Below are positions 40,661 through 49,393 of a stretch of 64,000 nucleotides of DNA, one piece after another. The stretch spans positions 1-64,000 of the forward strand of contig JAJPIE010000064.1 of assembly GCA_021324935.1 (NCBI GenBank), given 5' to 3'. The position numbers and the translations under genes were made by a program. Source of the DNA: Acidobacteriota bacterium (GTDB lineage Bacteria > Acidobacteriota > Terriglobia > Acidiferrales > UBA7541). The stretch's first letter is position 1, and each line of letters starts with the position of its first letter. The notes under the pieces were generated by a model. The model was not told the DNA's origin and searched no databases. It worked only from the letters and a program-made list of their open reading frames with translations.

Positions 40661-41491
40661 CTACAGGTATTTAATCAGGACGACTTCGTTGCGGGCTTCG
40701 TTGTAAACCAGTTCATCGACCAGTTGCTGCGTGAGCATCAGGCCGAGTCCGCCGGGTCGCAGCCCCTTCTTCTCGCGCTCGGCCATGTGCGCCATGGGAT
40801 CGTCGGCAGGATTGCTGACCGCGGCGTGCTTCAATTCTTCAAGCTTAAAACCCGGCCCGGGATCGTCGAGGCGGTACATCAGCAGCTTTTTCGTGCGGAT
40901 ATAGGAAATGCGCACCTTCAAGTTGGGATCAAGGTGCCCGCCCCATTCGATGGCGTTGTTCAGGAGTTCGCGAAACGCGTAGCCGACTTTTTCGAGAACG
41001 TCGGGAGGGAGATCCGTTTCGAGCCGGGAAAGGAAACTCTGGACGCGAGAGACGACGGAGCGCTCGCAAGGCACGAGCAACTCCACCCAATGTTTGTTGG
41101 CGGAGAGCACCTCGATTGGCGGAACGGCAGGATCCAGCGAAAGCGCGTTTTCCACGGTGCTGATCAGGGTGTTGGCTTCGATGGGCTTGGTCATGAATTG
41201 ATAAACCTGGCCGATCAGCGACTTCAGCACTGTGTCCGAAGCCTTATCCGAGGTCATCACAATGATTTTGGGGATGTGCTTTTCGCCGTGGAGCGTGCCA
41301 ATCAAGCCCAAGCCGCTCATTTTAGGCATCCAGATATCGAGCAGCAAAAGATCGAAATTCTTTTTCTTCAACGCGCGGAGCGCGCTCATCCCGTCTCCGG
41401 CCGTACTGACGGTATAACCCTGCTTTTTCAGGATGCCACGGATCATCTCCCGTGTTGTGGCATCGTCTTCCGCTACCAGAATGTGGGACAT
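40661..41491 (-). CDS. REC domain fused to HATPase_c-like (GHKL) domain
   Basis: ILVAEDDATTREMIRGILKKQGY..LLLLDIWMPKMSG..TKPIEA; C-term FRELLNNAIEWGG..LMYRLDDPGPGF..RPGGLGLMLTQQLVDELVYN. Confidence 0.88.
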   Translation of the reverse strand: MSHILVAEDDATTREMIRGILKKQGYTVSTAGDGMSALRALKKKNFDLLLLDIWMPKMSGLGLIGTLHGEKHIPKIIVMTSDKASDTVLKSLIGQVYQFMTKPIEANTLISTVENALSLDPAVPPIEVLSANKHWVELLVPCERSVVSRVQSFLSRLETDLPPDVLEKVGYAFRELLNNAIEWGGHLDPNLKVRISYIRTKKLLMYRLDDPGPGFKLEELKHAAVSNPADDPMAHMAEREKKGLRPGGLGLMLTQQLVDELVYNEARNEVVLIKYL

Positions 41492-41534
41492 GCGCAAATC
41501 TCCGAATTGCGTACGCGAGAAAGCCGCGGGACCC

Positions 41535-43538
41535 TTACCGCCGGTGTTTTCCCGTGTTCCGGGATGGCCTGGGTCGCTGGGGGCGGTTCGACGCCGGCCT
41601 GGCGGGGGTTTGATTTGCGTATCCTCTCAGGTTTTCCAGCAGGTGCGCAATCTCTTCCTTGAGCGAAGCGAACAGGCTCTCGGCGGCGGCAAGATCGCCG
41701 GCGCGGCCGAGTTGCTGCAAATCCTGCGCGTGAAGGCGCGGCACCTCAGCGCCGAAGATACTCACGGAGCCTTTCAAGGCGTGCGCGAGAGAAGCCAGCG
41801 TGGCCGCGTCTTTGCGGCGCAAGGCGGCGGCGATCGCGGCGATGCGTTTGGGCGTGTCGCGCAAGAAAGTGGCAGTCATGCGCTTCAGGAGTTTTTTGTC
41901 GCCTCCGACGCGACTCAAAAGCTCCGCGAAGTCGATCTTTTGCGGAGCGGCCGCGCCGCCCGTGGACGCGGATGCCGCAGCGATGTTCGGCCCGGCGGCC
42001 AGCAGAGCGTGCAGATCTTCGAGGCGAAACGGCTTGCTGAGCACGGAGTCGAAGCCAGCCGCTTTCAGGCGGCGAATATCTTCCGCGCCGGTGTTGCCGG
42101 TGGAAGCCACGAGAAACGCGCGCGAATGCCTGCCGGCCTCGCTCTTGCGGATGGCGCGGGCCACTTCGTCGCCGGTCCGGCCCGGCATTTCCTGGTCGAG
42201 CAGGACGGCATCGAATTTTTTTTCGCGGAACAGTCGCAAGGCCTCCTGGCCATTTTTTGCCGGCGTGACCTTGTGGCCGCTGCGTTTCAATTGATACGTG
42301 ATGAGCGTGCGAATGTCTTTCTGGTCGTCGGCAAAGAGAATTCGCAGCGGGCGTATGGGTTTCGCAGGCAGAGGGGCTGCCGGACCTGTCGGCGCTCCCG
42401 GTTTGCCCGCGGCTGGGACCGCTGGATGGCCGGCCGCGCGCGGCAAGCGGAACCAGAATCGTGAACCTTTTCCGGGCAGCGTAACGCAGCCGATATTGCC
42501 GCCCCAGCGCTCCACGGTGATGCGGCAAAAATAGAGGCCCAGCCCCGCTTTGCCGCCGCTCTGCTTGCCTTGCATGAACAGGCCAAACATCTGATCCGGG
42601 CGCAAATCCCTGGGCAGGCCGGGGCCTTCGTCTTCGATGTAGGCCTTCAGAAATCCATTTTCGCTTTCGAGGCCCACGGTGACGCGCGCGCCCGACGGGG
42701 TATAGCGCAGCGCGTTTTCCAGCAGGTTGGAGAAAATGCGCTGAAGTCGCGACGATTCGGCGCGCACCGGCCACGCCGAGGCCTGATCCAGCGAAGTGGC
42801 AATTTCCAGGCGGACGCCCTTGGCGTCAAACGTTGGACCAAGCGCGGTCATGGTCTTGCGCGCGCATTCCAGCAGATCGGCGGAGGCGCTTTCTTCGGCG
42901 CCAGCGTCGAGCGAGGCGCGCAAGTCCGCGGAAAAGGTGTGCAAGATGTCGCGGATCATTGTTTCCTGCTGCTGGCTGGCCAGCTTTCCCAGAGCAAGGA
43001 ACTGCCGGGAGCGCTCGCTGACGGATTCATCGGCGAGGCAGTCCATCGCCACGTGCATCACGCTGAGCGGCTGCGAAAGGTCATGCACAATGCAGTGCAA
43101 CAAGATCTCTTTTTTCTGAATTTCGCGCGCCAGGCGCTCGTGATCGAGCAAGGCGTTGCGCGCGGTTTGCAGCATCTTCACCTGCTGATGAAATTCGGAA
43201 ACGGGGCTGAAGATGGCAAGCACGCGTTTGCCGTCAAGGAGCAGCGCCTTCGCTTGCAGAGGAATCTCGCGGCCGTCCAGCGCTTTCTCAATCCACGTCT
43301 CGGACTGGCAGCCGGGAGAATTGGGAGAAGTCCAAAAGGCTTCCGCTTCGAAAAGAAAATTTTCCAGGAAGGGTGATTTTCCCGCAAGCGGAAGCCGGCC
43401 GTTTGGTCTTTGCAAATCGCTCCACAAACTCACGAACCACGCGGGAGGCGGAGTCATGGCAAGAAAGTCCCCTTCGCCCCGGTATTCGATCAGAGCGAAG
43501 CCCATTTCCGCGAGGAATGTTTGCAGCACGTCGGGCAT
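41535..43538 (-). CDS. Hybrid sensor histidine kinase (HisKA-HATPase-REC-Hpt)
   Basis: LLHCIVHDLSQPLSVMHVAMD; NLLENALRYTPSGARV; EDEGPGLPRDL; REC LRILFADDQKDIRTLITYQLKRSG; C-terminal Hpt LASLAHALKGSVSIFGA. Confidence 0.92.
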   Translation of the reverse strand: MPDVLQTFLAEMGFALIEYRGEGDFLAMTPPPAWFVSLWSDLQRPNGRLPLAGKSPFLENFLFEAEAFWTSPNSPGCQSETWIEKALDGREIPLQAKALLLDGKRVLAIFSPVSEFHQQVKMLQTARNALLDHERLAREIQKKEILLHCIVHDLSQPLSVMHVAMDCLADESVSERSRQFLALGKLASQQQETMIRDILHTFSADLRASLDAGAEESASADLLECARKTMTALGPTFDAKGVRLEIATSLDQASAWPVRAESSRLQRIFSNLLENALRYTPSGARVTVGLESENGFLKAYIEDEGPGLPRDLRPDQMFGLFMQGKQSGGKAGLGLYFCRITVERWGGNIGCVTLPGKGSRFWFRLPRAAGHPAVPAAGKPGAPTGPAAPLPAKPIRPLRILFADDQKDIRTLITYQLKRSGHKVTPAKNGQEALRLFREKKFDAVLLDQEMPGRTGDEVARAIRKSEAGRHSRAFLVASTGNTGAEDIRRLKAAGFDSVLSKPFRLEDLHALLAAGPNIAAASASTGGAAAPQKIDFAELLSRVGGDKKLLKRMTATFLRDTPKRIAAIAAALRRKDAATLASLAHALKGSVSIFGAEVPRLHAQDLQQLGRAGDLAAAESLFASLKEEIAHLLENLRGYANQTPARPASNRPQRPRPSRNTGKHRR

Positions 43539-43539
43539 C

Positions 43540-44034
43540 TTACCCCAGCATTTTTCGCGCCAACAGAGCGAAAGCCTCTTCCACGCCTTCTCCGGTTTTC
43601 GCGCTGGACCGCAGGACGTTCCAGTTCTTCGCGGCGATTTGCGATTCCAGCGCCGGGTCCACTTCCCAATCCGGAAGGAGGTCGCATTTATTGATCACGA
43701 ACACGAAAGGAATCGCGCCCACTTCTTCGCGGACGCGCTGCTCGAGCTGAAACGCTTTCTCGAGCGTGGTTTTGCGCGTGCCGTCGGCAACGAGAAGATA
43801 GCCGGAAGCGCCGCGCAAGTACGTCCAGCGCATTTTCTGATAATCGTCTTCGCCATAAATATCCCAGAGGACGAGCGAGAGTTCAGCGCCGTTCACCTGC
43901 ACGTTTTTCTTGTCAATTTTCACGCCGACAGTGGTCTGGTAGACGTCCGAATAGATACTTTCCACAAAACGCCGAACGAGACTGGTTTTGCCAACGGCAA
44001 ACGATCCCAGCATGCAGATTTTTTTCTGGAGCAT
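43540..44034 (-). CDS. Ras/Rab-like small GTPase
   Basis: G1 GSFAVGKTSLVRRF; G2 region YQTTVGVKI; G3 LWDIYGEDDY; G4 NKCDLL; G5 SSAKTGEGV; 164 aa. Confidence 0.92.
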   Translation of the reverse strand: MLQKKICMLGSFAVGKTSLVRRFVESIYSDVYQTTVGVKIDKKNVQVNGAELSLVLWDIYGEDDYQKMRWTYLRGASGYLLVADGTRKTTLEKAFQLEQRVREEVGAIPFVFVINKCDLLPDWEVDPALESQIAAKNWNVLRSSAKTGEGVEEAFALLARKMLG

Positions 44035-44045
44035 GGCCGGGAGTA

Positions 44046-45851
44046 TCAGTGATCCGTTACCATGACTTGAAACGTCGCGCTGCGGTTGAATTCGCGATCG
44101 GCTTCGGTGGCTTCGTTGCGCAGCGGCTGCGTGATGCCCACGCCTTGCGCATGCAGCAGCTTTTCAGGGATGCCGTTCCGGCCCAAATCCCAGGCGACGC
44201 GATCGGCGCGGCGCTGGCTCAGGTTCAGGTTGGAAGTCTCCGCGCCGGTAGAGTCCGTGTGCCCGACAACCTGGAAGGCCACATCCCGGTGTAATACGCG
44301 GGCGGCGATTACAAGCGATTGCATGTTTTCCGCCAATATGCGGATCGATGCGAGTTCGGAGGAGGAAAGCGCGGCGCTGGCCAACGGAAATCGAATGACG
44401 GCGCCCTCCACAGTGGCTTTTGCCTGCGCGAACGCGAGACGATCCGGCTCCAATTCCGGGGCGAATTGGACGGCGCGAATGCCGGGCAGCAGCAAGGCCT
44501 TGCTTTGCGTTTCCCGGACCCAATTGGCGGAAGCGCTTCCGGAAACGTGCAGCACACCGTCTTTCACCTGTAATTTGGCCCCCAAGGGAGGAGCAAGCAG
44601 CGCCGCAGCCCGCTGCTGCATGATGCTGTCGTCCAGCGCGTAATAGCCACCCCAATGAAACTCGCCGGAAGCGGGATTCACACCCGAAGCGCCAATGATC
44701 TGCGCCGGATCGGCGGCGAGCGGGTCACGCATGCCGCGCAGCAGGAATTTTCCGTTCTCGCGGCCAAACGAGGTGATGACATAACCCGGCTGCTCGCGAA
44801 ACGCGCTCACCAGCCGCTCCCAGCGCGCGTACTGGACCGCGCGCCAGCCAAACCATCCGGCGAGAACAAGGATCAGGAGCACGCCGGCCGCGTAGGCAAA
44901 ACCAAATCCGCGGGGTTGCGCTTCTTCGCGATAGCGATGCTCCAGGCAGCGGGCCAGTTGGGAGTTCACTCTCGCAAAAGGAGAGGAATCGCCGTCATAA
45001 GCGTCGAGTTGCTCGGGATAATCGCGGTGGACGTTTTCGAGCACTTCGGCCATGCGGTCGCGCAAGTCGCGCGGCGCAATTCCGCGAATCACGCAGGCAA
45101 GAATCGCGTACGGCCCCTGCTCGATCCACACGTCGAGGTCGCCAACGTTCATGCGGTTGATTCCCTGCTCCTGAGGGGTGTGAAAGGAATCCCGCACAAA
45201 ATCCTGAATGGCGGAGAGCATGCCAGAGACCAGGCCAGGATCCTGCATGGCCACAGCCGGCGCCACGGCATGGCCCAGCGGCAGACCGGTCTTTTTGTGA
45301 ATCAAGAAAACCTGTTCTACGCGAAAGACCAGGCTGTGCAGCAGGGCGACTTCGGTGAAGGTGCGTCCCGTGCGCAGCGCTTCCAGCCGCCATTTCAGAC
45401 CCTTTACGGAAAGGCTTTGATCCAGGACCTGATTGAAGGATTCCAGAAAGGATCGAAGTGTTTCGAGGATCGACCGGCGAATCGCCGGGCCCATCACAGG
45501 AAACAGCGCGTCGGCGAGCGTGTGGGGATCGCTACGAACGGACTCACGCAAGGCCGTTTCGATGGTGGGCGTCAGCGCGGCGCTTAGCGCCTGGTCGCCG
45601 CCCTGTTTGCGGCGCAACTGGATTGCTTCGGCGACCACGCTGCCGACGTCTTCGGTGCGCGAAGCCGGATCGTCCACGCGATGATGCAGCTCTTTGAGGG
45701 CCTGCTGCTCCGGCGCGAGGATCAGTTCGCGCAGCTCCTCGTAGAGTTGTTCCGCATCCTCGCGCGGCGGTGGCTCAGGTTCCGGCACGGACGAGCTCTC
45801 CGGCTTCCGAAACTCAAGCGGATCGCGCGAACTTTTTGGGGATGTTCCCAT
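44046..45851 (-). CDS. OmpA C-terminal-domain membrane protein with large conserved N-terminal cytoplasmic-type region
   Basis: Single central TM (FGFAYAAGVLLILVLAGWFGWRAV); BON-like segment; C-term OmpA: VVGHTDSTGAETSNLNLSQRRADRVAWDLGRNGI. Confidence 0.88.
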   Translation of the reverse strand: MGTSPKSSRDPLEFRKPESSSVPEPEPPPREDAEQLYEELRELILAPEQQALKELHHRVDDPASRTEDVGSVVAEAIQLRRKQGGDQALSAALTPTIETALRESVRSDPHTLADALFPVMGPAIRRSILETLRSFLESFNQVLDQSLSVKGLKWRLEALRTGRTFTEVALLHSLVFRVEQVFLIHKKTGLPLGHAVAPAVAMQDPGLVSGMLSAIQDFVRDSFHTPQEQGINRMNVGDLDVWIEQGPYAILACVIRGIAPRDLRDRMAEVLENVHRDYPEQLDAYDGDSSPFARVNSQLARCLEHRYREEAQPRGFGFAYAAGVLLILVLAGWFGWRAVQYARWERLVSAFREQPGYVITSFGRENGKFLLRGMRDPLAADPAQIIGASGVNPASGEFHWGGYYALDDSIMQQRAAALLAPPLGAKLQVKDGVLHVSGSASANWVRETQSKALLLPGIRAVQFAPELEPDRLAFAQAKATVEGAVIRFPLASAALSSSELASIRILAENMQSLVIAARVLHRDVAFQVVGHTDSTGAETSNLNLSQRRADRVAWDLGRNGIPEKLLHAQGVGITQPLRNEATEADREFNRSATFQVMVTDH

Positions 45852-45866
45852 TGGTGAAGAATCTCC

Positions 45867-46472
45867 CTATTTCTCAGGGAGCTCGAGTTCGTCTTTCAGG
45901 CGCAGGGAGATTTCGGTGAACAGGTTAGCGAGCTGGAGGCGGTCGGTCTTGTCGGTGCGCAAAGTTTCGGCCTCCCGATCGAGAGCGGCTTCCAGATCGT
46001 CCTTTGTTTTCTGGATTTGCGCACCCAGGGTTTTGGATTGCTCGAGAATTTTGGTGCGCAGCTCGGTGTGTGCGGAATCCAAGTGCTCTTCAAGCTGCGA
46101 TAGCTTCTTTTCCAGGGCCTTGGCGTTGTCGCGCGACTCGCGTGTGAGTTCCTTCAAAGCCTCGGTGCGTTCGGCCTTTTCCGCTTTCAAACGTGCGCCG
46201 AGGGCTTCAAGCTCATCTCGCATATAGGATTCCAGAGAATCGAAGCGTTTTTTCAGGTCGTCCCGAAGCGCTTCGGAGGATTTCGTGAGGCGCTCTTCGA
46301 GGCGGGCGAAGCGCTTCTCGTACTCCCGCATGTTGTTGCCGAAAAGGATGTCTCGAATCTTGTCTACATTTGCGCCTTCGCGCAGTTCACCATTGGTACC
46401 GTTTTTTTCGTCATGATCGGCTGGCATGGTCTTACGGCCCCCTTTAGAGCGAAACTTCAGCTTGCTGGCCAT
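45867..46472 (-). CDS. Coiled-coil protein, first gene of the GTPase/OmpA operon
   Basis: NNMREYEKRFARLEERLTKSSEALRDDLKKRFDSLESYMRDELEALGARLKAEKAER heptad pattern throughout; 15 bp upstream of the OmpA gene. Confidence 0.8.
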   Translation of the reverse strand: MASKLKFRSKGGRKTMPADHDEKNGTNGELREGANVDKIRDILFGNNMREYEKRFARLEERLTKSSEALRDDLKKRFDSLESYMRDELEALGARLKAEKAERTEALKELTRESRDNAKALEKKLSQLEEHLDSAHTELRTKILEQSKTLGAQIQKTKDDLEAALDREAETLRTDKTDRLQLANLFTEISLRLKDELELPEK

Positions 46473-46601
46473 TCGGGCACACTACTACGGGAACGCGGGG
46501 TACGGCAACATCGTGTTTTAATAGAGGAGGGCCGCTGCTCCAGACTGAAACCTTCCCGACTCATAGCAGGTCTAGTACCCTCGACGACTGTCGATTTCCC
46601 C

Positions 46602-46845
46602 TTACTTCGATTCGCGGATCTCCCGGCAGTTGGACGGCTGGATCGGCCGCGCGTTCATTGGATAGTGCTTCGCGAAGGCGGCCCCTTCTTCGGCGGAAAG
46701 GGTGTCCGGCGACTTCAGGACGAACCAGGTGCCCCCCTCGCTGCACGGCGGAATGTTGAGCGAACCAGCATACGTGTAATAGCCAAGATTTGCGGGCAGC
46801 AGATCCTTAACGTTCACGGTGGCGCCAGGAAGGTCCAAGGCTTTT
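46602..46845 (-). pseudogene. Alpha-carbonic anhydrase, C-terminal fragment truncated by an IS3-type element
   Basis: DLPGATVNVKDLLPANLGYYTYAGSLNIPPCSEGGTWFVLKSPDTLSAEEGAAFAKHYPMNARPIQPSNCREIRESK; upstream half absent, replaced by transposase sequence. Confidence 0.85.
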
Positions 46846-46854
46846 TATTTCTCT

Positions 46855-47462
46855 ACGGGGACGCAGCTTCACCGGTAAGCGCTTCATGCCTGTCCACTCG
46901 ATGGCTCGCTTCACCACTTCGCTGATCGGCTCCGTCTTCATGTCTCCTTTCAACTGCCATGCCTGGATGTACCGTGAAAAATCATCCAGAACCGAGATCA
47001 GGTAATACCAGCCCCAGCTCATCACGAAGAAATAACTCGCATCGCTCTGCCATTGCTCGTTCACGCGAGTCGTCTTCACGGTGTACGCCGGGCCCGCCGG
47101 AAATCTCTCCACGTTCACTTCCCGCACCAGGCCGTGGAGCTTCAGCACCCGGAACACGCTCGATTCCGAAACGCTGAACCCCCATGATCGCTGATCCAGC
47201 AAGCGATTTCGCGCGGACTCTTGTGGGGTTCCGCTCCCGCCGGCACCAAGATTCTTTCCGTTTCCTGCGGCCGTAGTCGGTTCCCAATCGTTCCTGGCTG
47301 CGGTCGCCGGTCCACCAGACCTGCTTCGCCCTCACTTCGAAAGCGACGCTGCCAGCGATAGCACGTCGAGGGAGACATTCCTAATCCCAATAGCGTCTCC
47401 TTCTTGGTCACCAGCGACCACCGCACCAATTCAATCACTTCGCGTTTCCTGTCGGGCTTCAT
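46855..47462 (-). pseudogene. IS3-type transposase orfB, frameshifted and lacking the C-terminal half
   Basis: MKPDRKREVIELVRWSLVTKKETLLGLGMSPSTCYRWQRRF..SPREIACWISDHGG (one frame) then FSVSESSVFRVLKLHGLV..NEQWQSDASYFFVMSWGWYYLISVLDDFSRYIQAWQL (another); only the first part of DDE retained. Confidence 0.82.
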
Positions 47463-47491
47463 CCGGCTGTAAGGCTTCCCGTCCAGTAGCC

Positions 47492-47929
47492 CTAATACCG
47501 GCTTTTTTTCAGTGTCAGATTTTCCAGACTCAGGTTCGCCACAAGCAGCTTCAACCGCTCATTCTCCTGCCGCAGATCATGGACGTCTTGACTGGTGGCA
47601 TCGCGTTTCGCATCTCCCCGCAAGCGACACTTGCCAGCTTCCATGAAATCTTTCGGCCACTTGGAGTAGATCGTCGGATGAATACCCTTGCGGCGACACA
47701 GATCAGCCACAGACACCTCGGCGCGAATCCCTTCCATCACGATGCGGATCTTTTCCTCGGCGGGAAATCTCCTGCGGCTGGCCTGCTTGGCCCGGCGGAT
47801 CAACTGCCGCGCCGTCTCTCCACGGCGTTCGCCAGCCCTGCCCTCGGGCAGGGCTGGCCCTCTCTCCTCACTTCCATACTCCCCTTGCTCTTCGTCCTGC
47901 TCCGGCCTCTTCCTCAGTCCCTCTTCCAT
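47492..47929 (-). CDS. IS3-type transposase orfA
   Basis: RRRFPAEEKIRIVMEGIRAEVSVADLCRRKGIHPTIYSKWPKDFMEAGKCRL..DVHDLRQENERLKLLVANLSLENLTLKKS. Confidence 0.85.
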   Translation of the reverse strand: MEEGLRKRPEQDEEQGEYGSEERGPALPEGRAGERRGETARQLIRRAKQASRRRFPAEEKIRIVMEGIRAEVSVADLCRRKGIHPTIYSKWPKDFMEAGKCRLRGDAKRDATSQDVHDLRQENERLKLLVANLSLENLTLKKSRY

Positions 47930-48107
47930 GGTTTACCCTTCTTCCTGCGCATCCTAGCGCCTGTTGGGTGAACCAAAAAGCTCAAAGCATGTAGCTTAAA
48001 ACTCCCTTCAACTCACTCCCATCCCCGCTGAGGTCGAACAATGACCCAGTTTTGACTGCCTGTCCCCGATTTTCGGTGACGAAGGTCGCAGGGGGATTCC
48101 GCAGCGG

Positions 48108-49391
48108 CTAATGAGTCGCGTTGTTTTGCGGACCAGGGTCGCCGCGTAATTTTCGCTGCAACGTCGGGATGTCGAGTTCGCCTTCCCAGCGGCTGATGGC
48201 GATGGTGGCGACCCCGTTGCCAATCACGTTGGTAATCGCGCGGCACTCGCTCATGAGCTTGTCCACGCCCAGCAGCAGCGCCAGGGAGGTGACGGGAATC
48301 CCGGGCACCATGCTGATCATGGCGGCCACTTTGACGAATGCTCCTCCCGGCACGCCGGCGCCTCCCGTGGAAGCGACCATGGCCACCAGCAGGACGCGCA
48401 CCATCTGCCCAAACGTGAACTGCACATTGCAGGCCTGCGCGAGAAAAAACACGGCCAGGGTCATATAGATATTCGCGCCGGCATTATTGAAGCTATAGCC
48501 CATAGGAAACACCAGGCCAACGGTGGATCCCGGCGAGCCGAGATTTTCGAGCTTCCGGATCATGTCTGGAATTACCGTTTCCGAAGAACTGGTGCCGAGG
48601 ACGATGAGCAATTCGTCCTTGATATACGCGATGAAGCGCAGGAGCGAAAAGCCGGAAAGCCTGGCGATGATGCCTAGAACGATGATGACGAACAAAATGC
48701 AAGCGACGAAGAAAGCGATGACGAGTTCCGCGAGATTCGATAGCGAGCTCAAATCATACTGTCCAACGGTGTAAGCCATGGCCCCAAACGCACCGATGGG
48801 AGCCAACTTTATGATGAAACGCACAATGCCAAAGGCCACTTTCGTGGCGATGTCCACCGCCGCGCCCGCTTTTTGGCCAAATTCGCCGAGCTGCACCATG
48901 GCGAACCCGCAAAGCAGCGCCAACAGAACCACCTGGAGAACATCCGTGTGAATAAAAGCGCCGACAAAGGTTTTGGGAATGAGCCCCACCAGCCAACTGG
49001 CAAGATCCTCTTGCTTTGCTTTTTCCGCAAAACCCGCCGCCTGCTGGACATGCGCGGCAGAACCTGTCGCGCTCAAGCCTATGCCCGGATGCCCGATCTG
49101 CGCCGCCAGCATCCCCACGATCAGGGTAATCGCCGACACGATGCTGAAATACACCAGTGTCTTCAATCCCACGCGGCCCAACTTCTTCATGTCCGTCATG
49201 GAGACAATTCCCTGCACCAGCACCCCGAAAATTACGGGGCCAATCATCATTTGAATCAGGGAAATGAAGGCGTCGCCGAGGGGCTTCAGGGCAACGCCGG
49301 TTTTCGGAATGAAATGGCCAACCAGAACGCCCAAAGCTATACCAACCAGCACCTGAAAATACAGGCTGGTGTACCAGGCGCGCCGCTTCAC
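48108..49391 (-). CDS. Dicarboxylate/amino acid:cation symporter (DctA/GltP family)
   Basis: LSLIQMMIGPVIFGVLVQGIVSM-type motif; GTSSSETVIPDMIRKLENLG; PMGYSFNNAGANIYMTLAVFFLAQA; STGGAGVPGGAFV. Confidence 0.94.
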   Translation of the reverse strand: MKRRAWYTSLYFQVLVGIALGVLVGHFIPKTGVALKPLGDAFISLIQMMIGPVIFGVLVQGIVSMTDMKKLGRVGLKTLVYFSIVSAITLIVGMLAAQIGHPGIGLSATGSAAHVQQAAGFAEKAKQEDLASWLVGLIPKTFVGAFIHTDVLQVVLLALLCGFAMVQLGEFGQKAGAAVDIATKVAFGIVRFIIKLAPIGAFGAMAYTVGQYDLSSLSNLAELVIAFFVACILFVIIVLGIIARLSGFSLLRFIAYIKDELLIVLGTSSSETVIPDMIRKLENLGSPGSTVGLVFPMGYSFNNAGANIYMTLAVFFLAQACNVQFTFGQMVRVLLVAMVASTGGAGVPGGAFVKVAAMISMVPGIPVTSLALLLGVDKLMSECRAITNVIGNGVATIAISRWEGELDIPTLQRKLRGDPGPQNNATH

Positions 49392-49393
49392 GG

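Larger units (their letters stand above)
46846..47970 (-). mobile_element. Degenerate IS3-family element (orfA + frameshifted, 3'-truncated orfB); outer boundaries approximate
   Basis: orfA-like HTH/leucine zipper ORF plus orfB N-terminal HTH and rve-domain fragments in two frames. Confidence 0.8.

Noticed and set aside
48021-48085. gaggtcgaacaatgacccagttttgactgcctgtccccgattttcgg between the IS and dctA as a second IS terminus
   Set aside because: Looks like an IS end from memory but no transposase or matching partner end could be identified.
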